In this document: in pieces, positions 53,617-63,223 of the stretch
Position numbering within the stretch: the stretch's first letter is position 1
Layout: every line of letters begins with the position of its first letter
From: Flavobacteriaceae bacterium MAR_2009_75
GTDB lineage: Bacteria; Bacteroidota; Bacteroidia; Flavobacteriales; Flavobacteriaceae
Direction: 5' to 3'
Assembly (NCBI GenBank): GCA_002813285.1
Contig: PHTZ01000001.1
Coordinates: forward strand, 4,700,585 to 4,764,584
Length of the DNA: 64,000 bases
The notes under the pieces: model-generated
The model's input: the letters and a program-made list of their open reading frames with translations, nothing else
Databases searched by the model: none
Told to the model about the DNA's origin: nothing
Made by a program: the position numbers and the translations under genes

Positions 53617-55041
53617 ATGAAACGACCCGTATTAAATTTGAAATCATTTGCCATTACCATACTAGTCGCGGGCTTTATGGTCGCTTGTAGTAGTGATGAT
53701 AATTCGATAACACCAGATCCTGATCAAGAAGAACAGGAAGAGGTAGAAGAAGAAGAGGAAGTAGATGAGTCGAGATGGATTACCATTGCAGGAGCAAAAA
53801 TGGGAGAGGAACCAGGCGATGGTAATGGCGGAACTTTAATTTATTCCGTAACCAGTGAAGATGCCAAAGACCCATCGGTCGAAATAGACCCATTTAACAA
53901 CGGTTTTATTGCGCCTTCAAACAGAACCGCGAGATTACAGGCTTCAGAAGATGGTAACACCATTTTTAACATCAGTTATGCCGGTGATACCGGAGGAAAT
54001 TATACCAAATATACTGTGAACGGCGGACAGGATTTTGAAAAAACTGGCTCAGAAATCAGCATTGCGGAATACGTAGGTACAGCCCCAAGATGGATTAAAT
54101 TATTTGACGGAGATCAAACAGGTTGCGCGGTACGAGTAGATATTGAACACATCGTTGATGATAAAGGTACCCCGAATGATGTTACAGACGATACTTATGT
54201 ACGTACAAGCCAAACCGTTGGTATAGTGACTTTAAATTTGGTTGATTCGCAAATCAACAAATACGAAAAAATGGATTTGTCCTTAGGTGAAGAGCTAGAA
54301 TCTCAAGGGTATTACATTGGCAGAATTGACATGCCTACCTTAAACGCTGCTGGTGACAAGTTATATATTGGTGCTCGTATGAATAAAATCGACCCATCAA
54401 CGTTGACCAGAGATGAAGAAAACTCAGCGGATCTTGAAAGTGATAGCGATTATGAAATCTTAGGTTCTAAGACCATTGTAGTAGACTATCCCTCATTGGA
54501 AAACCCTACAATCATTACTTCTACTGTAGGCTTTGGAGATACAAATGGCTACCGTAGCATCAATTCTTTTGAATATGGTGGAAGTGTCTACCAAGCTAAC
54601 CAAAACGATCCAGAAGGTTCTCATATCTTGAAAATAGGAGCTGATAATCAGTATGACGATTCATATGATTTTAATTTGGACGATGCATTAGGTGTTACTG
54701 GCGCCTATGTTTTGGCTTGGAGACCAGCTGCTAATGGTAAAGCAGTTTTAGCTTACCGTCACGACGGATCTGAAGAAGGCGTTGCCGGGCCACAAGGCTT
54801 TTTTGCCCTAGTAGATCTTAATGCTCAAACCGCCACTAAAATAGATGAGATTCCTTATGAAACGGATTTCTATTTGTTCCAGTACCAAAGTTTTGCGGTA
54901 GACGGAAACGAAATCTATCTTACCGAAGCCCCTGTTGGGAAAGACGGAAACATTTATATTGTAGATACAGAGACCGGCGCAGTTACCAAAGGTGCTAAAT
55001 TGGTCAATACTACAGGCAGTCACTTTATCGGTGCGTGGTAA
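53617..55041 (+). CDS. DUF4374 surface lipoprotein, XusB-like
   Basis: A 474-residue lipoprotein. The signal peptide ends GFMVAC, with the lipid at Cys24 followed by SSDDN, a surface-export signal of Flavobacteria, then a very acidic linker (EEQEEVEEEEEVDESR). The rest is a DUF4374 beta-propeller type domain with repeating strands (TPYGTVNGG-like YTKYTVNGGQDFEK; RWIKLFDGDQ; IGRIDMPTLNAAGDKLYIGARM; AYVLAWRPAANGKAVLAY). In Bacteroides thetaiotaomicron the XusB siderophore-binding lipoprotein partners a TonB receptor. No PepSY-type XusC gene follows here; a terminator comes next. Confidence 0.87.
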   Translation: MKRPVLNLKSFAITILVAGFMVACSSDDNSITPDPDQEEQEEVEEEEEVDESRWITIAGAKMGEEPGDGNGGTLIYSVTSEDAKDPSVEIDPFNNGFIAPSNRTARLQASEDGNTIFNISYAGDTGGNYTKYTVNGGQDFEKTGSEISIAEYVGTAPRWIKLFDGDQTGCAVRVDIEHIVDDKGTPNDVTDDTYVRTSQTVGIVTLNLVDSQINKYEKMDLSLGEELESQGYYIGRIDMPTLNAAGDKLYIGARMNKIDPSTLTRDEENSADLESDSDYEILGSKTIVVDYPSLENPTIITSTVGFGDTNGYRSINSFEYGGSVYQANQNDPEGSHILKIGADNQYDDSYDFNLDDALGVTGAYVLAWRPAANGKAVLAYRHDGSEEGVAGPQGFFALVDLNAQTATKIDEIPYETDFYLFQYQSFAVDGNEIYLTEAPVGKDGNIYIVDTETGAVTKGAKLVNTTGSHFIGAW

Positions 55042-55089
55042 AATATATATGATCATTCTTATTTAAGAATAATCCTGTATTTGAATAAG

Positions 55090-55128
55090 AAAGGGTTCTT
55101 TTAAGCTATTGCTTTTAAGAACCCTTTT
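55090..55128 (+). terminator. Terminator after the DUF4374 gene
   Basis: AAAGGGTTCTT (55090-55100) pairs with AAGAACCCTTT (55117-55127) over 11 bases, followed by a short T run. The remainder of the gap to the SDR gene (55129-55424) holds no gene or notable structure. Confidence 0.85.
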
Positions 55129-55424
55129 CTATTTCTGTCAGTTAACAAATTTGTAATGAGTTGAGGCAACAATTTTTGATTCTATTTTTTCAAGTGCTTC
55201 CCTCCATTTGGTGGAGTATAGAGCAAGGTTTAAGGCAATATGATTCACACCAGTTTAATTAAGTTTTCAAGATTACCGACCAACTGATGCCCCTTGATCA
55301 ATTGTCAGTTTTTGATAAAAGGGTAAGCGCAGGTAATCTATCCATAGGTGGTATGTTTAGCATACCATTCCAATGATAACCTACTGCAATCGATCATCTG
55401 TATTTTTAGTTGTAGCAAATTTTA

Positions 55425-56207
55425 TTATAATATGATGTTGTCATTTAGCGATACAAGCTCCTCGATTTTACTACTGTTATAAGCATCAGCATGTGCTGTC
55501 GCATACGATCCTTTATCGTTGTCAAAATACTGACCTGTTTTTGCTAAATCTGTCATACTTAAATCGTACAGTATGTCAACTCCTTTATCTGCAGGAGACC
55601 AATGCTGCCCGTAAGCTTCTTTTGCCATTTTGGTATTTAATAATGAACCCGGATTTACCGCCACTACCGTGATTAATGGTTCTTGTTCCGCTAAATAAAA
55701 ACTCCACATTGTTAATGCCAGTTTACTTTGTGCGTAAGCTTCATTGGCACCCAATGCTGTTTTACCTTCTAATGCCTGTAAGTTTATGGTAGATTGCGCA
55801 GCAGAACTTAGATTTACAATTCGTGCAGTTTTTGATGCTTTTATGTTAGGCAACAATCCGTTAGTTAATACATAAGGTGCAAAGTAATTTACCACAAACC
55901 GGATATCCGTAGCGCCACTATTGCTATTTGTCATTAAAACGCCTGCATTGTTGACCAAAACATCAATTACCGGCATTTTTTCAGCAACCTCTTCAGCCAT
56001 TTTTTTAACCGCATTTACGTTTGAAAAATCCGCTAAAAAGCCTATTACATTTTCATTGTTAGATTGCTTTTTAATTTCTTTTAAAGTTGCGGCTAATTTA
56101 GCATCACTCCTACCGTGAATGGCTACAAAGTGCCCTTCTTTAGCCAAACGCAAGGCTAGTAATTTTCCTATGCCGTCTGTACTTCCTGTTATTAATATAT
56201 GTTTCAT
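55425..56207 (-). CDS. Short-chain dehydrogenase/reductase
   Basis: A 260-residue classical-type SDR, complete: TGSTDGIGKLLAL cofactor motif, DVLVNNAGVLMT, catalytic Ser in LSSAAQ and the YAQSK Tyr-Lys pair, then VNPGSLLNTKM. Length and C-terminal region fit retinol-dehydrogenase-like SDRs. It is the last gene of a minus-strand group with bestrophin and a 2-oxoglutarate oxygenase. Unlike most genes of this group it has an intact frame. Substrate unknown. Confidence 0.9.
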   Translation of the reverse strand: MKHILITGSTDGIGKLLALRLAKEGHFVAIHGRSDAKLAATLKEIKKQSNNENVIGFLADFSNVNAVKKMAEEVAEKMPVIDVLVNNAGVLMTNSNSGATDIRFVVNYFAPYVLTNGLLPNIKASKTARIVNLSSAAQSTINLQALEGKTALGANEAYAQSKLALTMWSFYLAEQEPLITVVAVNPGSLLNTKMAKEAYGQHWSPADKGVDILYDLSMTDLAKTGQYFDNDKGSYATAHADAYNSSKIEELVSLNDNIIL

Positions 56208-56264
56208 TTTTTAAGCTTTATCTATTGGAATTTTATTTTTACGTTTTAAATCCTGTTTCAATAA

Positions 56265-57341
56265 TTACATTTGGGTATTTGCATATTCCGGTAACGGATC
56301 GGGAATTTCATGCCTGTCATCATCAATCATTTCTCTAATATCAATTTCTATTGCTCTAGAAATAGTGGAAATTGGCACATCATTACCCATTCCTTCAAAC
56401 GGATTTTCTGAAGTATCTCCTACACGCTCCATAGCAAAAAATATCCACGAAATAATAATGGTAAAGGGAATGGATAACCACACAAAATGTTCTACAAGAA
56501 ATCCAAAAAATGCATTGTGTACACAGATGCTACTAATGATTGCGCGGTTAAATCGAACTGGCGCATAAACCCAAAGGGCATTATTAAAATAAAAATCCAA
56601 ACAAAATAAGAGTTCAAAGTTGCAAATTGTCTGGGATACGGGAAATTTTTAATACGTTCTGCTTTTCTTGTAAGGTGAACAATTCGCCTATAACATTTTG
56701 AAATTCTACATGCCTAAAATTATCAATTAACCCTAATGATGCCAGTTGCCCAATGTGTTTTGACTGAAAATTTAAAACTGCTGTTTGCTTGTTTGCTTTA
56801 GAAAGCACCTTAGCTTTTTCCTCTAAAGACAAATAACCCTCTAACTCATCTAACAACGAATTTTCAAATTCTAGAACCTTTATTTTTTTTCATATGCTCT
56901 TGATCAGACTTATTTGTTTTTAGCCGTTTCCCAACTCTTTTTTGGCGCAAGGCATGTCTTAAGGAACTCATCCAAGCAACATGACGTAAAACCATCGTTT
57001 TTCTTATCTGAAATAGTTCAGCTTCTGTTTTAGGCTTATCGTATTAATATTGGTTACAAAATCGTTAACCATTGTTGTAAACCAACGAGATGCATTTACT
57101 ATGCCGCCATAAATTTTCTAGCTTCCCATTGTCTATCGTAGGAAGCATTGTTTTTAAAACCAGTGATAAATGCTAATGCCATACCAATTAGTCCAATTGG
57201 TTGCCAAGGCAATGTAAGCCATTTAAAACCGGCTACTTCGTAAAGTAGAACAGGAATTAATGCCGTTATAAAAAAGATATAAATATACCTCCTTGTCCAC
57301 TTTAAAACAGTTACAATTGGATATTTAGGTTTGGTGTACAT
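56265..57341 (-). pseudogene. Bestrophin-family (UPF0187) membrane protein, frameshifted
   Basis: Three minus-strand frames belong to one bestrophin-like protein. The N-terminal part (57341-57099) reads VLKWTRRYIYIFFITALIPVLLYE and GFKNNASYDRQWEAR, the family's signature. The middle (read by frame joining, then 56856-56614) contains VAWMSSLRHALRQKR and ISRIPDN. The C-terminal part (56600-56265) has a transmembrane pair and ENPFEGMGNDVPISTISRAIEIDIREM, also conserved. At least three single-base indels break the frame, one near 57105 just after WEAR. Bestrophins form chloride channels. Sequencing error or real decay are both possible. Confidence 0.75.
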
Positions 57342-57386
57342 AATTATATAGTTTATGAAAACTGGCAGCACAAATGCTGCAGTTTC

Positions 57387-58342
57387 TTATGGACTTTTAA
57401 ACGGTGCAACGGTATCTTTAGGACCATCAGGTAAACTCCAACGTTGGCGAGCAGTAACGCTTTCTAATGCAACGTCTTTGATGGTGTCACTGCTACTATT
57501 TCCGTAACTACTGGTACTACCACGTGGTATTTGCATACGGTCACCATACAGCCAAACTACTAATTACTACGTTGTCGTTATAATTGGGTGTGTTGCGTGA
57601 GGCACATTACCTCTATGGATGATGGCTTTTCCTGGCTCAAAATAGCTTGTACCGTTTTACCTGAAGCTTTATCATAAAAATCAACTTCAGATCTGTAAAC
57701 TTTTTCATCTGGTAAGTTATGTTGATATTTAACGTAGCTGCAGAAGCATCTGTATGTCCGTTTAAATCCTTGTCTTTATCTGGATTGTACTGGATTGAGA
57801 AACCAAAGTTTGATTGTCATAACCATAAGTTCCCAATAACAAACGTGCTATAGGACGCATAAACGGTCCATCATATCATTATAAAAAAGCCTGAAAATTA
57901 GGTGCTGCAAATGCCCTTCAGAACGAGGATCTAACATCATTCCATATCGGTTTAACTGTATGCCATAAGGCGCACGTTTTGGTACTTTTGAGTTTGCAAC
58001 AGCTTCTAAATAGTTGCGGAAATCTGCTAAGCGGTCTACATCAAAACTGTGCAGCATACACACCAGGTATAATTTCTTCCCATAAATCGGCAACAGCAGA
58101 TTCTTTTCAGGATTTTCCAAGCGTCTTTAATTGCTTTACGTAACGCGGATCTAGCAAGTTTCGTCAGAATAGTAAATCGTCTTTGTTTTCTATTTCCCAT
58201 TTGCCCAAGCAGCTTCTAACAATTTACGGTTTTCATTCCAAAATTGTGCAACTGATGGATCGCGTCTTAAGGATAATTCTCTTGATGGTACTTCTAAAGC
58301 ACGAGCTTCTGCAAGTGCATTTGTATATTCTATTGTTTTCAT
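57387..58342 (-). pseudogene. 2-oxoglutarate/Fe(II)-dependent oxygenase, heavily frameshifted
   Basis: No single frame covers this gene, but reading across frames from ATG 58342 gives one protein: KTIEYTNALAEARALEVPSRE at the start, then DVDRLADFRNYLEAVANSKVPKRAPYGIQLNR, MMLDPRSEG, IARLLLGTYGYDNQT, and an iron-site region with GHTDASAATLNI (His-x-Asp) followed by AIIHRGNVPHATHPI (distal His). It ends VAPFKSP. This is the 2OG-Fe(II) oxygenase pattern. More than six indels fall within about 950 bases, several in homopolymers (for example TTTT for TTT near 58050). The family is inferred from motifs only; substrate unknown. Confidence 0.6.
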
Positions 58343-58387
58343 AATATCTATTTTTAAGAATAGCTACTGCTATTTTTTTATCTATAA

Positions 58388-58395
58388 CAAAATTA
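58388..58395 (-). promoter_or_regulatory. -7 element before the 2OG oxygenase gene
   Basis: On the minus strand TAATTTTG matches TAnnTTTG exactly, about 46 bases before ATG 58342. It lies just after the terminator of the upstream MDR gene, so oxygenase, bestrophin and SDR probably form their own unit. Confidence 0.5.
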
Positions 58396-58474
58396 CACAC
58401 AAGCGGCTGTTCTGCTTTGGTAGTAAAAATGGTGGTTTTAGTAAAAAATAAGGTTTTGCTATTTTTTAAATGAA

Positions 58475-58498
58475 AAATGCCTCTAAAAAGAGGCATTT
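58475..58498 (-). terminator. Terminator after the MDR gene
   Basis: A perfect ten-base stem (AAATGCCTCT/AGAGGCATTT, 58475-58484 and 58489-58498) with a four-base loop; on the minus strand T-rich sequence follows. It lies about 50 bases past the MDR stop. Confidence 0.85.
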
Positions 58499-58545
58499 AA
58501 CACTATTAATCAACCATAAGGATACATTGCAAATCCCTATTGTTT

Positions 58546-59527
58546 TTAGTTCTCAACTACTATTTTACCAATAGCTTTTCCGCTTTGTAAATGTGCATAA
58601 GCATCACCAACTTGTTCCAACGAAAACTTGTTTTCATCTACTATTGGCGTTAAATGTCCTTTATTAGAAATTTCAGCTAATCGCTCTAAAATATTTCCGT
58701 GTGCATCTCTTTTAAAATTATGCAACATTGGTATTAGCATAAATACCACGTGTAATGATGCTCCTTTAAAATGCAATGGCGTTAAATCTAACTCACACAA
58801 CGAAACCGTAGTAGAAATGTGTCCGTTTAAGGCAACAGCTTCAATTGAATTGGTAAGGTTTGCACCACCTACGGTATCAAAAACCACATCAAAACCATCA
58901 TCTGTATTTTGCAGTATAATCTGCTACCTTTTCAGTTTTAAAATCGATAAAAGTTGCACCAAATTTTTCGACGATTTCCTTTTGCTTGTCACCAGTTCCT
59001 GTAGCAAAAACTTCTGCTCCAAAATACTTTGCCAACTGTACCGCTAAGTGACCAACACCGCCGGAACCACCGTGTACCAATACTTTCTGACCTGCTTTTA
59101 CGCCTGCTCTAGTTAAACCTTCATAAGCTGTAATAGCTACTAATGGTAAAGCTGCAGTTTCGCGCATAGTTAAGCCTTTTGGTTTGTGTGCTACAAGGTT
59201 GCTATCCGCTACAATATATTCAGTTAAGGTTCCTGGTAAATCGGCTAATCCGCCAGCGCAACCGTATACTTCATCGCCTACTTTAAAACCTTCTACGCCA
59301 TCTCCAACCGATGCTACAGTTCCTGAGAAATCCATACCTAATAAGGCTGGTGTAGCTGGAGATAATGGTAAATCGGTTCCCATATTCTTAATCATAGTGT
59401 CAATCGTATTTACACTAGATGCCGCTATTTTTACCAATACGTGATTTGCCTTTACTGTTGGTTTTTCAATTTCTGATACTTCGAAATTTCCGTTTTCTCC
59501 GTAGTTGTTTATAAGCATTGCTTTCAT
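58546..59527 (-). pseudogene. Zinc-independent MDR / quinone-oxidoreductase-type dehydrogenase, one frameshift
   Basis: Two frames, 59527-58898 and 58887-58546, make one protein of about 327 residues, the normal MDR length. The N-terminal part shows VLVKIAASSVNTIDTMI, LGMDFSGTVASVGDGVEGFKVGDEVYG and the nucleotide motif VLVHGGSGGVGHLAVQLAKYFGAEVFATG. The C-terminal part has VFDTVGGANLTNSIEAV and ends GKAIGKIVVEN. The catalytic-zinc cysteine is absent, which places it with zeta-crystallin-like quinone reductases. One missing base near 58905-58910 breaks the frame. It follows the enoyl-CoA hydratase on the same strand. Confidence 0.8.
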
Positions 59528-59546
59528 AATATTTCTTCTTTTTTTA

Positions 59547-59597
59547 TTCGTTAATCGTTAATCGTTGTTCGTTAATTGTTGTTTGTTTATCGTTGTC
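59547..59597. repeat. Degenerate short tandem repeat (CGTTAAT / CGTTGTT units)
   Basis: Seven- to eight-base units of the form CGTTAAT and CGTTGTT occur head to tail about six times in the gap between the MDR and hydratase genes. Simple repeats of this kind are seen between genes in some Flavobacteria. No function is evident. Confidence 0.5.
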
Positions 59598-59697
59598 CGC
59601 TACACGCTTCGCGTTCTATGCAAAAACTGAAAAACGATTGGCGTAAAACGTGTTGCGCAATGTGCTCAGCGTTATTAATTTACTTCTTGAATATCCA

Positions 59698-60519
59698 TTA
59701 CCATTTTTCCCAATTCTTTTGGTTGTTATGGTCAAACTGAGCGCCATTTTCATCTGCGTAGGTGAATCTTTTTATGGCTGGTGTTCTGCTTGTAGCCTGA
59801 AATAACTGGTAAGCTTCTTCTTTTAATGCCTCTTTAATTGGCAAGTCTATGGATGCATATACCGCACGTTTGCTAGCTGCAATAGAATCTGCCGGAAATT
59901 TAGAAATGCGCTCTGCCAAAGCATCAACATAAGGTCCTATTTCATCTGCATCTAATGCTTTGTTAATAGTTCCGAACTTTTCAGCTTCGTCTGCATCCCA
60001 ATCTTTTGCACCCAAAATAATTTCCAGTGCCTTTCCTAAACCTGTTTGTCTTGCCATACGTGAAGCTCCGCCACCACAAGGTAAAATGCCCATACCTACT
60101 TCCATTTGCATAAATTTGGCTTTGCCTCTTGCTGCAAAACGCATATCCAGTGCCAATGCCATTTCGTGCCCGCCACCACGTGCAAAACCTTCAATTTTTG
60201 CAATAGTTGCTTGTGGTACGTTGCTTAATCTTTCTAATACAGCTTGTAGGTCCAATAACTGTACTTCGTTTCTTGGTACTGCTTCCATTGACATATCCCT
60301 AAGTAAGTTGGTATCATAATGACATACCCAATAATCTGGATTTGAAGATTCAAAAACTACTACTTTAACCCTTCTATCGCGCTCTAATCGTAAACAAAGA
60401 CTGCTTAAATCTGCCAGCATTTCTTGTCCTTGTACGTTTACAGGACCAAAATTGATGGTCACTGTTAAAATTCCTCCTTTTTGTTCTGCCGTAAATGTTT
60501 GAAAATTCTTGTAGTCCAT
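59698..60519 (-). CDS. Enoyl-CoA hydratase/isomerase (crotonase) family protein
   Basis: A 273-residue crotonase-fold protein with an intact frame. Typical stretches are ILTVTINFGPVNVQGQEMLADL, an oxyanion-hole region KIEGFARGGGHEMALALDMRFAA and the second one MEVGMGILPCGGGASRMARQTG followed by GKALEIILGAKDWDADEAEKFGTI. Which of the catalytic glutamates is present is uncertain from inspection, so hydratase or another crotonase activity are both possible. It has a good -7 element upstream. It precedes the MDR gene on the same strand. Confidence 0.88.
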   Translation of the reverse strand: MDYKNFQTFTAEQKGGILTVTINFGPVNVQGQEMLADLSSLCLRLERDRRVKVVVFESSNPDYWVCHYDTNLLRDMSMEAVPRNEVQLLDLQAVLERLSNVPQATIAKIEGFARGGGHEMALALDMRFAARGKAKFMQMEVGMGILPCGGGASRMARQTGLGKALEIILGAKDWDADEAEKFGTINKALDADEIGPYVDALAERISKFPADSIAASKRAVYASIDLPIKEALKEEAYQLFQATSRTPAIKRFTYADENGAQFDHNNQKNWEKW

Positions 60520-60565
60520 AATTCTTGAGTTTTAGGTTATATATTGTTCTGTTATTATTACAGGA

Positions 60566-60573
60566 CAAAGTTA
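60566..60573 (-). promoter_or_regulatory. -7 element before the enoyl-CoA hydratase gene
   Basis: On the minus strand TAACTTTG matches TAnnTTTG exactly, about 46 bases before ATG 60519. A GGGTACCC palindrome lies just upstream of it and could be a regulator site. Confidence 0.5.
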
Positions 60574-60643
60574 CCTGGGTACCCAAGCTTTGGATAAGTA
60601 AAAAACAAAGGGCTTTTAGTAAAAAAAAGAGGTAAATGGTAAT

Positions 60644-61509
60644 TTATTGGGAAATACTTGCCTTATAAGCACCAATAGTCATTCCCTTATAACTTTGGAA
60701 AGTCTTGTTAAGGTGACTAGAATCTGTAAAGCCTAATTCCATTGCAATTTCTGAGAACTGCAGATCTGTATATTTTAATCGGGTTTCTACGAGTTGTAAT
60801 TTGTAGTTAAGAATGTACTTTTTTAGCGAAACATCAGTATGTTTTTTAAAATATTCACTGATGTAATTGTCCGCCATATGAAACTCTTCTGCCAAGTTTT
60901 TGGTGGTCAGCAATTCCGGATTGTAAATATTGGCGTGAATAAAGTTGATGATTTGCTGAATTTTAGAAGACTCCACAATTTTGGTACTCATATCAGCATT
61001 TAAAAACTGAATGTTACGGGCAATAAGGTGAAGAATTACAGAAAGTGAATTTTGAATGATAAACAGATCGTATGATTTCTTTTTATCGTTTTCTGCAGCC
61101 ACCATTTTTATTAATGATAATAAATGTATTTTGTCCGATTCGGTTTCAAAACGCATTTCACGCAATTGATGACTTTCACTGTTTAGAATCCCTTCAATTT
61201 TACGAAACCAATCGTTCACCGGAAGATTTGCATTTTGCGGTGCATCTCCCCTAAAAAAGCTTTTCAAGAATTTAATGGCAATGGTAGTAGTTGCCGATTC
61301 TGGGTTTACGATATAAATATCATCTGGCACAAAAACAAAAATACTATTAGCCGAATAGTTTACCGTTTTCCCATTAATTTTTATGGTGCCGTCACCTTTT
61401 CAAAATACACAATCTCAAAAAACCTGATGGTAGTATACTTACAAAACTCAAAAAAGGTTTGGTCTTTGTATTCTTGAATTACAATATTTTCGATAATGGT
61501 ACGTGGCAT
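60644..61509 (-). pseudogene. AraC-family regulator with one frameshift
   Basis: A frame from ATG 61509 (MPRTIIENIVIQEYKDQTFFEF...FEIVYFEKV) stops near 61390; the protein resumes in the next frame as GTIKINGKTVNYSANSIFVFVPDDIY and runs to 60644. Restoring one A in GAAAAGG would join them. The C-terminal AraC domain is complete (LTTKNLAEEFHMADNYISEYFKKHTDVSLKKYI, then QFSEIAMELGFTDSSHLNKTFQSYKGMTIGAYK), and the N-terminal part is a cupin-like sensor. It lies between the hydratase and the flavoprotein genes and probably controls this group. Confidence 0.8.
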
Positions 61510-61523
61510 AGGGCTTAAAAGTA

Positions 61524-63167
61524 CTATATAATTTTCGCTTCGGTTTCAAGCGCCAAATATTTGTGGATGTCACTAACTACAATAGACCCTTCACCTACTG
61601 CCGAAGCTACACGTTTAACCGACCCGGAACGTACATCGCCAACAGCAAAAAGTCCGGGTAAACTGGTTTCAAAAGTGTAGGGCTTTCTATGTTTGAAAAC
61701 TGATTCGCCATTTAAAGCATTGTCGCAAATAGTGAGCCCTGTGTGTACAAAGCCTTTAGCATCTGTATCTATAATATTATCTAACCACTCCGTACACGGT
61801 TTTGCTCCAACGAATGTAAACAGGTAATTAATGCTGTTTTGGACTAAAGTTTCGTTTTGTTTGATTTCTACTTTTTCCAAATACGTATCGCCGTCAACCT
61901 TAACGACATTACTACCCGTTAAAACTTCAATATTATCACATGCGAAAATTCGCTGCACTAGATAGTCGCTCATTTTTGCACCAATATCCTCGTTTCTTAT
62001 GATTACATATACTTTATGCGCATGGTTTGCTAAAAACAATGCCGCCTGACCTGCAGAGTTGCCACCGCCCACAATACCTATTTCGCTGTTTTTACACATA
62101 TTGGCATGCATTGAAGTGGCGCTATAGTACACTCCGGAACCTTCAAATTTTTCAATACCTTCTAAAGGTAGTCTTCTATACGCCGCACCTGTTTGCGGCA
62201 ATTACCGTTTTTGCCTTTAATATAGATGTGTTATTAGAATTAACTTCGTAATACCCTTCTTTGCGCGCTATGCCCTCTACCCTATGAGGCACGGAAATGG
62301 TACAACCAAACTTTTGTGCCTGTATGTAGCCATTATTTGCAAGGTCACGTCCTGAAATTCCGGTAGGAAACCCTAGATAGTTCTCAATTTTAGAACTTTT
62401 ACCGGCTTGTCCGCCAGGTGAATTACTGTCTATGGTCAACACTTTTAAGCCTTCTGAAGCGGCATAAACACTAGCAGCCAAGCCAGCGGGACCAGCACCT
62501 ACTACCAGAACATCATAAATATCATCATCCAATTGTAATCTAACACCGGTACACGTACCAATTTCGTCTATTGATGGCGAACGGAAATCTCATTCTGACT
62601 ATTGATCAAAACAGGTAGGTCAGATTCTTTTAAATTGAAAGTTTCCAATAGCTGCACCAATCCGTCTTCCTTATCGGAATCAATAAAATTGTACCAAATA
62701 TCATTCTTATCCATGAAATCACGAATAGCATAGGTTTCATTGGAATGTTCAGAACCAATTAGCTTAATACCCTGAACATTGTTTTTCAGCGCGTCTTCAC
62801 GCAATAAGAATGCATTCAGAAGTACATCGCTAATATCACTGAATTTGGCAATGGCACTTTTTAGGTTTTCAGGACTTATTCTTATAAGCTGGGTATTTGC
62901 CAAGGTTTCACCACATACCCCAACGGTTCTGTGCGAAAGATACTACTTGAACCTGAGAACTGATGCCTGGTATGAATGGCAATATTTTTCATTTTTTTTA
63001 TCAGGATCAATAATTCTGATTCCGCCAGTGAGTACCACAAAAAAATCATAATGCTGATCTCCAAAATCTAAAACGACCGTTGGCTCCTTATAGAACTCTA
63101 TTTCACCATAATTCTTAAGTTTTTCGACCTGAACATTCGTTAATTCAGGAAATTTTGGATCGATCAT
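61524..63167 (-). pseudogene. cNMP-binding-domain thioredoxin-reductase-like flavoprotein, several frameshifts
   Basis: Four main frames (63167-62943, 62903-62568, 62532-62176, 62201-61524) form one protein of about 545 residues. Its parts in order: a cyclic-nucleotide-binding-like domain (VVLDFGDQHYDFFVVLTGGIRII), a thioredoxin-like middle domain (GIKLIGSEHSNETYAIRDFMDKND), and an FAD/NAD domain ([76 protein letters not shown]). The redox CxxC of true thioredoxin reductase is absent; the position reads ATSMHANMCKNSEIG. At least four indels break it. Upstream neighbour: DUF4437 cupin. Confidence 0.78.
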
Positions 63168-63223
63168 AATTGGTTTGATTGTTTAGATAGTGATAACCTT
63201 GAACATAAGATAAAGTTTGTAAT

